Source of the DNA: Culturomica massiliensis | GTDB lineage: Bacteria; Bacteroidota; Bacteroidia; Bacteroidales; Marinifilaceae | NCBI RefSeq assembly: GCF_900091655.1 | Contig: NZ_LT594621.1 | Span: 2,934,532-2,998,531 of the forward strand | DNA: 64,000 bases | Direction: 5' to 3' | Part shown: positions 1 through 9,060 of the stretch, piece by piece | How the letters are laid out: every line of letters begins with the position of its first letter | Numbering within the stretch: the first letter of the stretch is position 1 | Translations under genes and position numbers: made by a program | The notes under the pieces: generated by a model | Told to the model about the DNA's origin: nothing | The model's input: the letters and a program-made list of their open reading frames with translations, nothing else | Databases searched by the model: none

Positions 1-2
1 TA

Positions 3-1634
3 AAAGAAGGGATAGAAAAACGCGGTTGTTTTGCAGCAGAGTTCAATACCATTGCCATTGACGATGGTATTGCCATGGGACACGACGGAATGTTATATTC
101 GCTTCCTTCCCGTGACATCATTGCCGACAGCATCGAATACATGGCAAACGCCCATAAAATAGACGCTTTGGTCTGCATCAGCAATTGCGATAAAATCACG
201 CCCGGCATGCTCATGGCTGCCATGCGCCTGAATATACCTACTGTATTTGTATCGGGAGGACCGATGGAGGCCGGCACTTATAAAGGCAAGCCTGTCGACC
301 TGGTCGACGCCATGGTCATGGGTGCCGACGAAAAGTACAGCGATGAAGAAATAGAAGAAATAGAAAAAAGTGCCTGTCCCGGATGCGGCTGTTGTTCCGG
401 TATGTTTACCGCCAACTCCATGAACTGTCTTGTAGAAGCCCTGGGATTAGCCATTCCGGGAAACGGCACTATACCGGCCACTCACAGCAACCGGAAACGC
501 ATATTCGAGAAAGCGGCTTCTCTTATCGTACAAAAAGCCGGCATGTATTATTTCGAAGGTGATAACTCCGTATTACCGCGTTCTATTGCGACAAAAGCGG
601 CATTTGAAAATGCCATGGCCCTGGACATCGCCATGGGAGGCTCTACCAATACGGTTCTCCACCTGTTGGCTGTCGCCCATGAAGCCGAAGTAGACTTTAC
701 CTTGGAGGATATCGACCGTTTGTCGCGAAAAATTCCGGTACTTTGTAAAGTTTCGCCCAATTCACGCTACCACATTCAGGATGTCAATCGTGCCGGAGGT
801 GTCATGGGCATTCTCGGAGAACTGGACAGAGCCGGTCTTATCGACACTTCGGTAAAAAGGATCGGCTATAACAGTTTAGCTTCCTGTCTGACCAAATACG
901 ACATAAAGAGTGAACGCCTCAGCCAGAAAGCCCGGAAATTCTATTTAAGCGCACTGGGTGGAAAATTCAGTCAGGAACTGGGAGGCCAGAGTCATTATTT
1001 CGAAACCTTCGACGCCGACCGTACACGCGGATGTATCCGGGATACGGCCCATGCCTATTCGAAAGACGGAGGATTAGCAGTACTAACCGGTAATATCGCC
1101 CGCAACGGTTGCATTGTAAAAACAGCCGGAGTCGACGAATCGCTGCTGGTGTTCCGGGGCATCGCCAAAGTTTTCGAGTCACAGGGACAGGCAATAAACG
1201 GTATTCTTAACGGGGAAGTAAAAGCCGGAGAAGTTGTCGTCATCCGTTACGAAGGTCCCAAAGGCGGACCGGGTATGCAGGAAATGTTATATCCAACTTC
1301 CTATCTGAAATCCAGAAATCTGGATAAAGTATGCGCTTTGATTACGGACGGACGCTTTTCCGGAGGCACTTCCGGATTGTCTGTCGGTCACATTTCTCCC
1401 GAAGCCGCCGCAGGAGGAGAAATAGCCATCATCCAGGACGGAGATCCTATCGAGATCAACATTCCCGAACGCAGCATCAACCTGTTGTTGAGTATAGATG
1501 AAATCAGTAACCGGCTTCAAGCTATAAAAGCTTTTAAACCGGTTGCACGCGATCGTTGTGTTTCCAAATCTTTACAGGCCTATGCCAGATTCGTCAGTTC
1601 GGCGGACAAAGGCGCCGTCCGGATCATAGATTAA
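3..1634 (+). CDS. ilvD: Dihydroxy-acid dehydratase, 5'-truncated by window edge
   Basis: This enzyme dehydrates 2,3-dihydroxy-isovalerate and dihydroxy-methylvalerate to 2-oxo acids, the last shared step of valine and isoleucine synthesis, in the cytoplasm. The open frame runs in from the left edge, so about 60-70 N-terminal residues are outside the window (family length about 560-616; 543 codons visible). Iron-sulfur ligand motifs are visible: CDKITPGM near codon 64 of the visible part, and CPGCGCCSGM followed by TANSMNCL. The C-terminal DGRFSGG and GHISPEAA motifs are intact. The first in-frame ATG (75) is internal and not the true start. The stop lies 11 bases before ilvB, so they are probably co-transcribed. 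Confidence 0.97.
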   Translation, partial: KEGIEKRGCFAAEFNTIAIDDGIAMGHDGMLYSLPSRDIIADSIEYMANAHKIDALVCISNCDKITPGMLMAAMRLNIPTVFVSGGPMEAGTYKGKPVDLVDAMVMGADEKYSDEEIEEIEKSACPGCGCCSGMFTANSMNCLVEALGLAIPGNGTIPATHSNRKRIFEKAASLIVQKAGMYYFEGDNSVLPRSIATKAAFENAMALDIAMGGSTNTVLHLLAVAHEAEVDFTLEDIDRLSRKIPVLCKVSPNSRYHIQDVNRAGGVMGILGELDRAGLIDTSVKRIGYNSLASCLTKYDIKSERLSQKARKFYLSALGGKFSQELGGQSHYFETFDADRTRGCIRDTAHAYSKDGGLAVLTGNIARNGCIVKTAGVDESLLVFRGIAKVFESQGQAINGILNGEVKAGEVVVIRYEGPKGGPGMQEMLYPTSYLKSRNLDKVCALITDGRFSGGTSGLSVGHISPEAAAGGEIAIIQDGDPIEINIPERSINLLLSIDEISNRLQAIKAFKPVARDRCVSKSLQAYARFVSSADKGAVRIID

Positions 1635-1645
1635 ATCCATCTCCC

Positions 1646-3382
1646 ATGAAAACGAAAACACGACACCAAGCAATGGAAAAGCAAACGGCCGGAACCGAGC
1701 AATTTTCGGGATCTAAAGCTGTTATCGAAACTCTTTTACGGGAAGGAGTCGAAACCATTTTCGGTTATCCGGGAGGGACGATTATGCCCGTTTACGATGC
1801 TCTGTATGATTACCGCAACCGCATCAACCACATTTTGGTCCGCCACGAGCAAGGAGCCGTTCACGCAGCCCAGGGATATGCCCGAAGTAGCGGTAAGACA
1901 GGCGTTTGCATTGTAACCTCCGGACCGGGAGCGACCAATACCGTCACCGGTCTTGCCGATGCGCTGATGGATTCCACTCCGGTCGTAATCATCAGCGGAC
2001 AGGTAGGCTCATCCTTACTCGGTACCGATGCATTCCAGGAAACCAACTTTATCGGAATCACACAGGCCGTCACCAAATGGAATTGTCAGGTCAAACGGGC
2101 CGCCGACATCCCTGCTGCCATATCCAGGGCTTTTTACATCGCCCGTAGCGGAAGACCCGGCCCGGTTGTCGTCGACATCACGAAAGATGCACAACAGGAG
2201 ATTACGACCTACCGGTATCATCCGACAGAGCATATCCGAAGCTATATGCCCTGTCCTGCTCCGGATAAAAACCGGATAGCCGAAGCTGCACGTCTGATCA
2301 ATTTAGCCCGAAAACCGATGGCACTCCTCGGACAAGGAATAATCCTGGGACACGCAGAACGGGAATTACAGGCTTTCCTGGAAAAAAGCGGTATACCGGC
2401 TGCATCGACCTTACTGGGGTTGTCAGCCTTGCCCAACGAACATCCGCAATATGTCGGCATGCTCGGTATGCACGGCAACTACGCCCCCAATATCAAAAAT
2501 AAAGAATGTGACTTACTGATTGCCATCGGAATGCGTTTCGACGACCGGGTTACCGGAGATCCCAACCGATTTGGTATCAATGCTAAAATCATACACCTGG
2601 AAATCGATCCGGCCGAAATCAATAAAATCATTTATGCCGACGTACCCGTCCTCGGGAATGTTAAAGAAACCCTGCCTTTACTGACAGACAGGATAGCTCC
2701 CAAGGATCATTCAGCCTGGCTGGAAGAATTTCGAGCCTGCTATAACATCGAGTATCAGGAGATAATTGAAAAAGAACTATTCCCAGAAACACCTCATCTT
2801 CGTATGGGGGAAGTGGTCCATAAAATTTCGCATGCAACCGGAGGTAATGCTATTCTGGTAACCGATGTGGGACAACAACAAATGGTGGCTTCGCGCTACT
2901 TCCGTTTCAAACGCAGCCGCAGCATCATCACTTCCGGAGGATTGGGAACGATGGGCTTCGGTTTACCGGCAGCCATAGGAGCCAAAATCGGAGCTCCGGA
3001 ACGCGATGTATGTCTTTTTGTCGGAGACGGCGGTTTTCAAATGAATTTACAGGAACTGGCAACGATTTTCCAATCCCGGATTCCGGTTAAGATTATTCTG
3101 ATGAACAACCGCTTTTTAGGTATGGTCCGGCAATGGCAAGAACTGTTTTTCGATAAAAGGTATTCATTCACTGAAATGACCAATCCGGACTTCGGACTGA
3201 TTGCGCAAGCCAACGGCATCGCCTATACCTGTGTCGAAGAGCGCACACAACTGGACCATGCTATCGACCGGATGTTGCAATGCAAAGATGCTTTTTTGCT
3301 GGAAGTAAAGGTCGAAAAAGAAGAAAATGTATTCCCGATGGTACCTGCCGGAGCATCCGTATCCGAAATCAGGCTCGAATAA
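1646..3382 (+). CDS. ilvB: Acetolactate synthase, large (catalytic) subunit
   Basis: TPP-dependent enzyme that condenses pyruvate with pyruvate or 2-oxobutyrate, the first common step of branched-chain amino acid synthesis. It is about 578 residues, the normal length. Seen: FGYPGG near the N-terminus, the HEQGA motif with the TPP-activating glutamate, SGPGATN, and the C-terminal TPP/Mg motif GDGGFQMN ending in NNRFLGM. An in-frame start at 1556 would overlap ilvD by 79 bases and add non-conserved residues, so I prefer ATG 1646; ATG 1673 is also possible. ilvN follows 18 bases downstream, and its product is expected to bind this subunit. Confidence 0.97.
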   Translation: MKTKTRHQAMEKQTAGTEQFSGSKAVIETLLREGVETIFGYPGGTIMPVYDALYDYRNRINHILVRHEQGAVHAAQGYARSSGKTGVCIVTSGPGATNTVTGLADALMDSTPVVIISGQVGSSLLGTDAFQETNFIGITQAVTKWNCQVKRAADIPAAISRAFYIARSGRPGPVVVDITKDAQQEITTYRYHPTEHIRSYMPCPAPDKNRIAEAARLINLARKPMALLGQGIILGHAERELQAFLEKSGIPAASTLLGLSALPNEHPQYVGMLGMHGNYAPNIKNKECDLLIAIGMRFDDRVTGDPNRFGINAKIIHLEIDPAEINKIIYADVPVLGNVKETLPLLTDRIAPKDHSAWLEEFRACYNIEYQEIIEKELFPETPHLRMGEVVHKISHATGGNAILVTDVGQQQMVASRYFRFKRSRSIITSGGLGTMGFGLPAAIGAKIGAPERDVCLFVGDGGFQMNLQELATIFQSRIPVKIILMNNRFLGMVRQWQELFFDKRYSFTEMTNPDFGLIAQANGIAYTCVEERTQLDHAIDRMLQCKDAFLLEVKVEKEENVFPMVPAGASVSEIRLE

Positions 3383-3400
3383 ACCCCAAACACTGAAGTT

Positions 3401-3919
3401 ATGACTAAAGAATACATCATCACCATATTTTCAGAAAATAAAGTCGGCTTACTCAACCAGATTACAACGGTATTTACTTACCGGGACATCAATATCGAAA
3501 GCCTGACCACTTCGGAATCTTCGATCACGGGCATTCATAAGTATACCCTCGTCGTAAATACCGATCCCGAAAAGGTTGAAAAACTGGCAAAACAAATCGA
3601 GAAAAAAATCGATGTGCTGAAAGTCTTCGTTTTCACTCCGGATGAAGTTGTCCAGCAGGAAATCGCCTTGTATAAAGTTGCCCGGAACAAAAACATCGAA
3701 AATCTGGTCCGGGAGCATCATGTAAGAATACTGGAAATCGACGAAACTTATATCATTCTGGAAAAAACGGGTCATAAAGAGGAAACACAAACCCTTTTCG
3801 AATTACTAAAACCTTACGGGGTATACCAATTCGTACGTTCGGGTCTGGTTGCCGTCATTAAGTCCAGGAAAGAATTAATGACTGAATTCCTGCAACAGAA
3901 ACAGGAAGAGGATTTGTAA
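3401..3919 (+). CDS. ilvN: Acetolactate synthase, small (regulatory) subunit
   Basis: Regulatory partner of IlvB. The N-terminal ACT domain (about residues 1-75, starting TKEYIITIFSENKVGLLNQI) is expected to bind valine for feedback inhibition. A second ALS-small-subunit-type domain follows to residue 172 and ends in a charged tail. Length is normal for the family. It is the third gene of the ilvDBN run. The stop codon lies at the left edge of an AT-rich inverted-repeat element that fills the gap to ilvC. Confidence 0.95.
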   Translation: MTKEYIITIFSENKVGLLNQITTVFTYRDINIESLTTSESSITGIHKYTLVVNTDPEKVEKLAKQIEKKIDVLKVFVFTPDEVVQQEIALYKVARNKNIENLVREHHVRILEIDETYIILEKTGHKEETQTLFELLKPYGVYQFVRSGLVAVIKSRKELMTEFLQQKQEEDL

Positions 3920-4014
3920 ATTGTAAATTTTAGATTTTAGATTGAAATTGAAATTGTTTAACAAAGGGGGCCGTCGCCGGATTCATTTAATCTAAATTGT
4001 AAATCTACAATTAA
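3920..4014. repeat. AT-rich inverted-repeat element, copy A
   Basis: The left arm (3920-3949) reads attgtaaattttagatttta and continues AT-rich. The right arm (3985-4014) carries the imperfect reverse complement, tttaatctaaattgtaaatc and onward. A GC-richer centre (gggggccgtcgccgg) separates them. Similar arms recur at 17905, 31766, 33512, 34748, 50343, 52311 and 55547. Function is unknown; it may be a MITE/REP-like element or a dispersed hairpin between operons. The rest of the ilvN-ilvC gap (4015-4183) shows no gene. Confidence 0.7.
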
Positions 4015-4183
4015 AACCTGAATTTTAAATTAAACCCACAATCTTCCCCTGCAAAAAGAGGAAGCATAAATCAAAAATAAAGGTTATCACCTAAACTTGA
4101 ATACATCGGTTAATTATGACGGCATACTTTAAAAATCAACACACTAAATATTAAAACATATCTAAACCATTAAATTTACTATC

Positions 4184-5230
4184 ATGGCAAAAATTAATTT
4201 CGGAGGAGTTGAAGAAAACGTAGTTACACGGGAAGAATTCCCGCTTTCTAAAGCATTGGAAACATTAAAGAACGAAACGATCGCCGTTATCGGATACGGC
4301 GTACAAGGTCCGGGACAATCTCTCAATCTGAAAGACAACGGATTCAATGTTATCGTAGGTCAACGTAAAAACAGCAAATCCTGGGACAAAGCCGTTGCCG
4401 ACGGCTGGGTAGCGGGAGAAACATTATTTGAAATAGAAGAAGCGGCTGAAAAAGGCACCATCATTCAATATCTGCTTTCAGATGCCGGTCAGATCTGTGC
4501 CTGGCCGGCCATCAAAAAACATTTGACAAAAGGGAAAGCACTCTATTTTTCCCACGGCTTCGGTATTACTTATCAGGAACGCACCGGTATCATACCTCCT
4601 AAAGATGTGGATGTTATCCTGATTGCACCGAAAGGATCGGGAACCAGTCTAAGAAGGATGTTTCTGCAAGGCCGGGGACTCAATTCCAGCTATGCCATTT
4701 TTCAGGACGCAACGGGAAAAGCCAAAGAACGGGTCATCGCTTTGGGTATCGGCGTCGGATCGGGCTATCTGTTCGAAACGACTTTCCAGAAAGAAGTTTA
4801 TTCCGACCTGACCGGAGAACGGGGTACATTGATGGGTGCGATACAGGGTATATTCGCCGCTCAATACGATACACTCCGCGCACACGGACATACTCCGTCC
4901 GAAGCCTTCAATGAAACCGTGGAGGAACTGACCCAAAGCCTGATGCCGCTGGTAGCGGAGAACGGGATGGACTGGATGTATGCCAACTGTTCGACAACAG
5001 CCCAGCGGGGCGCTCTCGATTGGTGGAAAAAATTCCGGGATGCGGCCAAACCCGTATTCGAAGAACTCTATGGTCAGGTAGCCTGTGGAAATGAAGCCCA
5101 GCGTTCTATCGACTCGAATAGCCAACCCGACTACCGGGAAAAACTCGAAACCGAACTAAAAACAATGCGCAATTCCGAAATGTGGCAAACCGGAGCTGTT
5201 GTCCGCAAATTAAGACCGGAAAATAACTGA
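4184..5230 (+). CDS. ilvC: Ketol-acid reductoisomerase (NADP+)
   Basis: Isomerises and reduces acetolactate or acetohydroxybutyrate to dihydroxy acids, between IlvBN and IlvD. The N-terminal Rossmann motif GYGVQGPGQS is near residue 38, followed by the cofactor loop GQRKNSKSW; its R/K/S residues suggest NADPH preference (inference). The knotted C-terminal domain carries the acidic metal ligands in YSDLTGERG and FNETVEELTQS. The C-terminal half reads more like fungal Ilv5 enzymes than like E. coli IlvC, as is usual for Bacteroidota as far as I recall. It is 348 residues, class I size. It is separated from ilvN by 264 bases and from leuA by 162 bases, so it may have its own promoter. Confidence 0.96.
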   Translation: MAKINFGGVEENVVTREEFPLSKALETLKNETIAVIGYGVQGPGQSLNLKDNGFNVIVGQRKNSKSWDKAVADGWVAGETLFEIEEAAEKGTIIQYLLSDAGQICAWPAIKKHLTKGKALYFSHGFGITYQERTGIIPPKDVDVILIAPKGSGTSLRRMFLQGRGLNSSYAIFQDATGKAKERVIALGIGVGSGYLFETTFQKEVYSDLTGERGTLMGAIQGIFAAQYDTLRAHGHTPSEAFNETVEELTQSLMPLVAENGMDWMYANCSTTAQRGALDWWKKFRDAAKPVFEELYGQVACGNEAQRSIDSNSQPDYREKLETELKTMRNSEMWQTGAVVRKLRPENN

Positions 5231-5392
5231 CAATGGATTGCAGACTGTAGATTTACGATTCTGTTACAACTTGATTTTCTTTTTCCACGCCCCTAAATTG
5301 ATTAAAGGGACGTGGATACTCAATCTGTAACCTGAAAGATACAACCTGACATAAGCAGATCACCTGCCCTTTAACCTCTAATTGAATTCATT

Positions 5393-6889
5393 ATGAGTGA
5401 AAAAGTATATATATTCGACACGACTTTACGGGATGCCGAACAAGTACCCGGTTGCCAATTAAACACCATTGAGAAAATCGAAGTGGCACGTCAATTGGAA
5501 AAACTCGGGGTCGATATCATCGAAGCCGGCTTTCCTGTTTCGAGTCCCGGTGATTTTAACTCTGTCGTGGAAATCTCCAAGGCGGTCACAAACCCGACCA
5601 TCTGTGCTCTCACCCGTGCTATAAAAAAAGATATCGAAGTGGCAGCCGAAGCATTGCAATATGCCAAAAAAGGACGTATCCATACCGGCATTGGCACTTC
5701 TATATACCACATCCATGAAAAACTGAACTCCACACCGGAAGAAATCATCCGCCGTGCCGTCGATGCCGTTAAATACGCCCGGCAATTCGTAGACGATGTG
5801 GAATTTTACGCAGAAGATGCAGGGCGAACGGAAGCGGAATATCTGGCCCGTGTTGTCGAAGCTGTGATCCAAGCCGGCGCTACGGTGGTCAATATCCCGG
5901 ATACGACCGGTTATTGTCTTCCCAATGAATACGGAGCAAAAATCAATTATCTGATGAACCATGTTCCCAACATTGACAAAGCCATCATTTCCACACATTG
6001 CCACAACGACCTGGGAATGGCAACAGCCAACACGATCGCAGCGATCCAAAACGGCGCCCGGCAAGCCGAAGTAACGATCAACGGTTTAGGGGAACGAGCA
6101 GGTAACACCGCCCTGGAAGAAATCGTTATGGCTATCGCCTGCCACAAAAACCTGGATTACGAACTGGGAATCCATACCCGCGAAATCATCGCCACCAGCC
6201 AGCTCGTCTCGAGCCTGATGCGCGTTCCGGTACAACCCAACAAAGCCATCGTCGGCCGGAATGCATTCGCCCATTCATCGGGTATACATCAGGACGGCGT
6301 ACTGAAAAGCCGGGAAACTTATGAAATTATCGCTCCTGAAGATGTGGGCGTCGATCAATCCAGTATCATTCTGACAGCTCGCAGCGGCCGTGCAGCCCTC
6401 AAACATCATCTGAAAGAAATCGGTTACACCCCGGAAGGAGAAGAACTGGATGCCCTCTACCAAAAATTTCTGGAATTGGCAGACAAGAAAAAAGACATCA
6501 CCACCCGTGACCTGGAAATATTGGTCGGCAGCGAAAAATCCCGCCGGAACCGGGCATTAAAATTGGAAGCCTTACAAGTGGTCTGCGGCTCGACAACCAT
6601 TCCGACCGCCACAGTACAAGTCAGTTTCGGCGGCGATGTTTTCACAGAAACAGCCAGTGGCAACGGTCCGGTAGACGCTGCCTTCAATGCCGTGAAAAAT
6701 ATAACCAAACGCCGTGTCCATGTAGAAGAATATCTGGTACAAGCAATCACACGCGGTAGCGACGACTTGGGAAAAGTACATGTACAAATCTCCCACAAAG
6801 GGAAAATGTATCATGGGTTCGCTGCCAATACAGATATTGTTTCGGCTTCAGTAGAATCATTTTTAGATGCCATAGCAAAAATATCATGA
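5393..6889 (+). CDS. leuA: 2-isopropylmalate synthase
   Basis: Condenses acetyl-CoA with 2-oxoisovalerate, the committed step to leucine. The N-terminal HMGL-like TIM barrel shows FDTTLRDAEQVPG at the start, HCHNDLGMATAN near residue 200 and NGLGERAGNTALEE after it. The C-terminal LeuA regulatory domain runs from about residue 365 to 498. The first motif has RDAEQ where the family usually has RDGEQ. The size fits LeuA; a citramalate synthase is less likely, because leuCDB follow directly and ilvA supplies 2-oxobutyrate. The last 4 bases overlap leuC (ATGA), indicating translational coupling. Confidence 0.94.
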   Translation: MSEKVYIFDTTLRDAEQVPGCQLNTIEKIEVARQLEKLGVDIIEAGFPVSSPGDFNSVVEISKAVTNPTICALTRAIKKDIEVAAEALQYAKKGRIHTGIGTSIYHIHEKLNSTPEEIIRRAVDAVKYARQFVDDVEFYAEDAGRTEAEYLARVVEAVIQAGATVVNIPDTTGYCLPNEYGAKINYLMNHVPNIDKAIISTHCHNDLGMATANTIAAIQNGARQAEVTINGLGERAGNTALEEIVMAIACHKNLDYELGIHTREIIATSQLVSSLMRVPVQPNKAIVGRNAFAHSSGIHQDGVLKSRETYEIIAPEDVGVDQSSIILTARSGRAALKHHLKEIGYTPEGEELDALYQKFLELADKKKDITTRDLEILVGSEKSRRNRALKLEALQVVCGSTTIPTATVQVSFGGDVFTETASGNGPVDAAFNAVKNITKRRVHVEEYLVQAITRGSDDLGKVHVQISHKGKMYHGFAANTDIVSASVESFLDAIAKIS

Positions 6890-8286
6890 AAACATTATTC
6901 GACAAAATCTGGGATGCACACACAGTCAGTGTTCTTCCCGGCGGTTCCTGCGCTCTGTATATCGACCGGCAATACATTCACGAAGTCACCAGTCCTCAAG
7001 CCTTCGACGGCCTGCGGCAAAGGGGCATCGGAGTTTTCCGTCCGGCCCGGATCACAGCAAGTCCGGACCACAATATTCCAACAAAAAACCAGCATTTACC
7101 GGCAAGCGACCTGCTCTCCAGGGAACAATTGGCTACCCTGGAAAGAAATTGTGCAGAATACGGTATTTCCATCTTCAAAGTAGGTAGTCCGCACAATGGC
7201 ATCGTCCACGTCGTAGGACCGGAAACCGGCTTAACCCAACCGGGAATGACCATTGTATGCGGAGACAGCCATACCTCCACACACGGTGCCCTGGGATGTG
7301 TTGCTTTCGGAATCGGCACAAGCGAAGTCGAAATGGTGCTGGCTTCCCAATGCGTACTGCAATCCAAGCCCAAAACCATGCGCATCAATATAGAAGGCAA
7401 ATTACCTCCGGGTGTATGTTCGAAAGACATCATCCTGTATATTATTTCAAAACTCGGTACAGGAGGCGGTACCGGACATTTTATCGAATTTGCCGGATCA
7501 ACGATCCGTTCTCTTTCGATGGAAGCCCGTATGACGATCTGCAATATGAGCATCGAAATGGGTGCCCGTGGCGGAATGATCGCTCCGGACGAAACCACTT
7601 TCGCCTATCTGAAAGGCCGGCAATATGCACCGCAAGGAGCTGAATGGAATATAGCATTGGAAAGATGGAGACAATTATACAGCGAGCCCGATGCTGTTTT
7701 TGACAAAGAAGTAACTTTCCGGGCAACGGACATCCGCCCGATGATTACTTACGGAACAAATCCCGGCATGGGAACAGCTATCTCGGAGAGCATTCCCCGG
7801 CTAGAAGAAATCCCCACAGACTCCCGGCCTTCTTTCCTGAAATCACTCGGATACATGGGGTTTCGTCCAGGTGAAGCCCTGATGGGGAAAAAAATCGACT
7901 ATGTATTTGTCGGTAGCTGTACAAACGGACGTATCGAAGACCTGAGGGCTTTTGCCGGATATGTAAAAGGAAAAAAGAAAGCGCCTCAGGTGACCGTGTG
8001 GATTGTCCCGGGTAGCAAGCAAGTCGAGAAACAAGCTATCGAAGAAGGATTACGGGACATTCTCGAAAAAGCCGGCTTCGAATTACGCCAACCCGGATGT
8101 TCTGCCTGCCTGGCCATGAATGACGATAAAATCCCGGAAGGCAAATATTGCGTAGCCACATCCAATCGTAACTTCGAAGGCAGACAAGGACCGGGAGCGC
8201 GTACTCTGCTGGCAGGCCCCCTGGTTGCAGCAGCAGCGGCCATCCACGGTAAATTAACGCATCCCTTATACGATCCGGAACGGTAA
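6886..8286 (+). CDS. leuC: 3-isopropylmalate dehydratase, large subunit
   Basis: Aconitase-family subunit that, with LeuD, isomerises 2-isopropylmalate to 3-isopropylmalate. The 466-residue length is typical. Visible motifs are CGDSHTSTHGALG, VGSCTNGRIEDLR and PGCSACL; the last two supply cysteine ligands of the 4Fe-4S cluster. Its start ATG lies inside the leuA stop (4-base overlap), which fixes the start. leuD follows 45 bases downstream, so leuA-leuC-leuD form one tight transcription unit. Confidence 0.96.
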   Translation: MKTLFDKIWDAHTVSVLPGGSCALYIDRQYIHEVTSPQAFDGLRQRGIGVFRPARITASPDHNIPTKNQHLPASDLLSREQLATLERNCAEYGISIFKVGSPHNGIVHVVGPETGLTQPGMTIVCGDSHTSTHGALGCVAFGIGTSEVEMVLASQCVLQSKPKTMRINIEGKLPPGVCSKDIILYIISKLGTGGGTGHFIEFAGSTIRSLSMEARMTICNMSIEMGARGGMIAPDETTFAYLKGRQYAPQGAEWNIALERWRQLYSEPDAVFDKEVTFRATDIRPMITYGTNPGMGTAISESIPRLEEIPTDSRPSFLKSLGYMGFRPGEALMGKKIDYVFVGSCTNGRIEDLRAFAGYVKGKKKAPQVTVWIVPGSKQVEKQAIEEGLRDILEKAGFELRQPGCSACLAMNDDKIPEGKYCVATSNRNFEGRQGPGARTLLAGPLVAAAAAIHGKLTHPLYDPER

Positions 8287-8331
8287 CCATTTGCCGGAAT
8301 CCGGAAAATACAAACAAGTCAGAATAAAGAT

Positions 8332-8922
8332 ATGCAAGATAAATTCACGACATTAACAGCCACAGCGGTACCTATAAACATTGAAAATATCGATACCGAC
8401 CAAATTATTCCGGCCCGTTTTTTAAAAGCAACGGATAAAACAGGGTTTGGCTCCAGACTTTTTTACGACTGGAGATCGGAACCGAACGGACAGCTAAAAA
8501 AAGATTTCGTACTGAACCAAAACAGCTACAAAGGAGAAATACTGATCGCCGGAAAAAACTTCGGTTGCGGTTCGAGCCGGGAACATGCCGCCTGGGCCAT
8601 TCGGGGAGCCGGCTTCAGAGCCGTCGTCTCCAGCTATTTTGCGGACATCTTTCGTAACAACGCACTGAACAACGCCTTATTACCGGTGCAGGTATCCGAA
8701 AAATTTCTGAAAACATTATTCTCTGCCTTAATTCACGAGCCCCGGCTATATATCACGATCGACCTTCCCGGGCAGACCATCCGGTTTGCTGCAGAAGAGG
8801 AAAAATTCGACATCGATCCTTACAAAAAAGAATGTCTGATCAAAGGTTTTGACGATATCGATTATCTGTTGAGTCTGAAAGAAAAAATCAACGCTTTTGA
8901 AGAACAACGATTTAAAAATTAA
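8332..8922 (+). CDS. leuD: 3-isopropylmalate dehydratase, small subunit
   Basis: Swivelling-domain partner of LeuC. The 196-residue length matches bacterial LeuD. It carries NIDTDQIIPARFLK-like sequence at the N-terminus (here IENIDTDQIIPARF) and the substrate-binding GKNFGCGSSREHA motif near residue 80. The C-terminus is short. A single arm of the AT-rich repeat (aattgtaaattac, about 8920-8933) begins at the stop codon. 138 bases separate it from leuB. Confidence 0.96.
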   Translation: MQDKFTTLTATAVPINIENIDTDQIIPARFLKATDKTGFGSRLFYDWRSEPNGQLKKDFVLNQNSYKGEILIAGKNFGCGSSREHAAWAIRGAGFRAVVSSYFADIFRNNALNNALLPVQVSEKFLKTLFSALIHEPRLYITIDLPGQTIRFAAEEEKFDIDPYKKECLIKGFDDIDYLLSLKEKINAFEEQRFKN

Positions 8923-9060
8923 TTGTAAATTACAGGCTGCTCCAGGTCCGTTGATTTATTTCATGCTTTTGTAATCTTCATTACCAAAGATTGCAAAATC
9001 ATTCGAATCATTCATCATTTCCCGGAGTATTTAAAATAGCATGTATAATATTAAAAATCC

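Noticed and set aside
1556..1645. Upstream extension of ilvB
   Set aside because: It would overlap the conserved C-terminus of ilvD; ATG 1646 gives the usual protein length.
4015..4183. Possible attenuator or T-box before ilvC
   Set aside because: No leader peptide rich in Leu/Val/Ile codons, no T-box sequence and no terminator hairpin are visible.
5459..6064. 201-codon minus-strand frame inside leuA
   Set aside because: Antisense shadow of leuA with no recognisable protein features.
6996..7598. 200-codon minus-strand frame inside leuC
   Set aside because: Antisense shadow; low-complexity residues typical of a reversed conserved gene.
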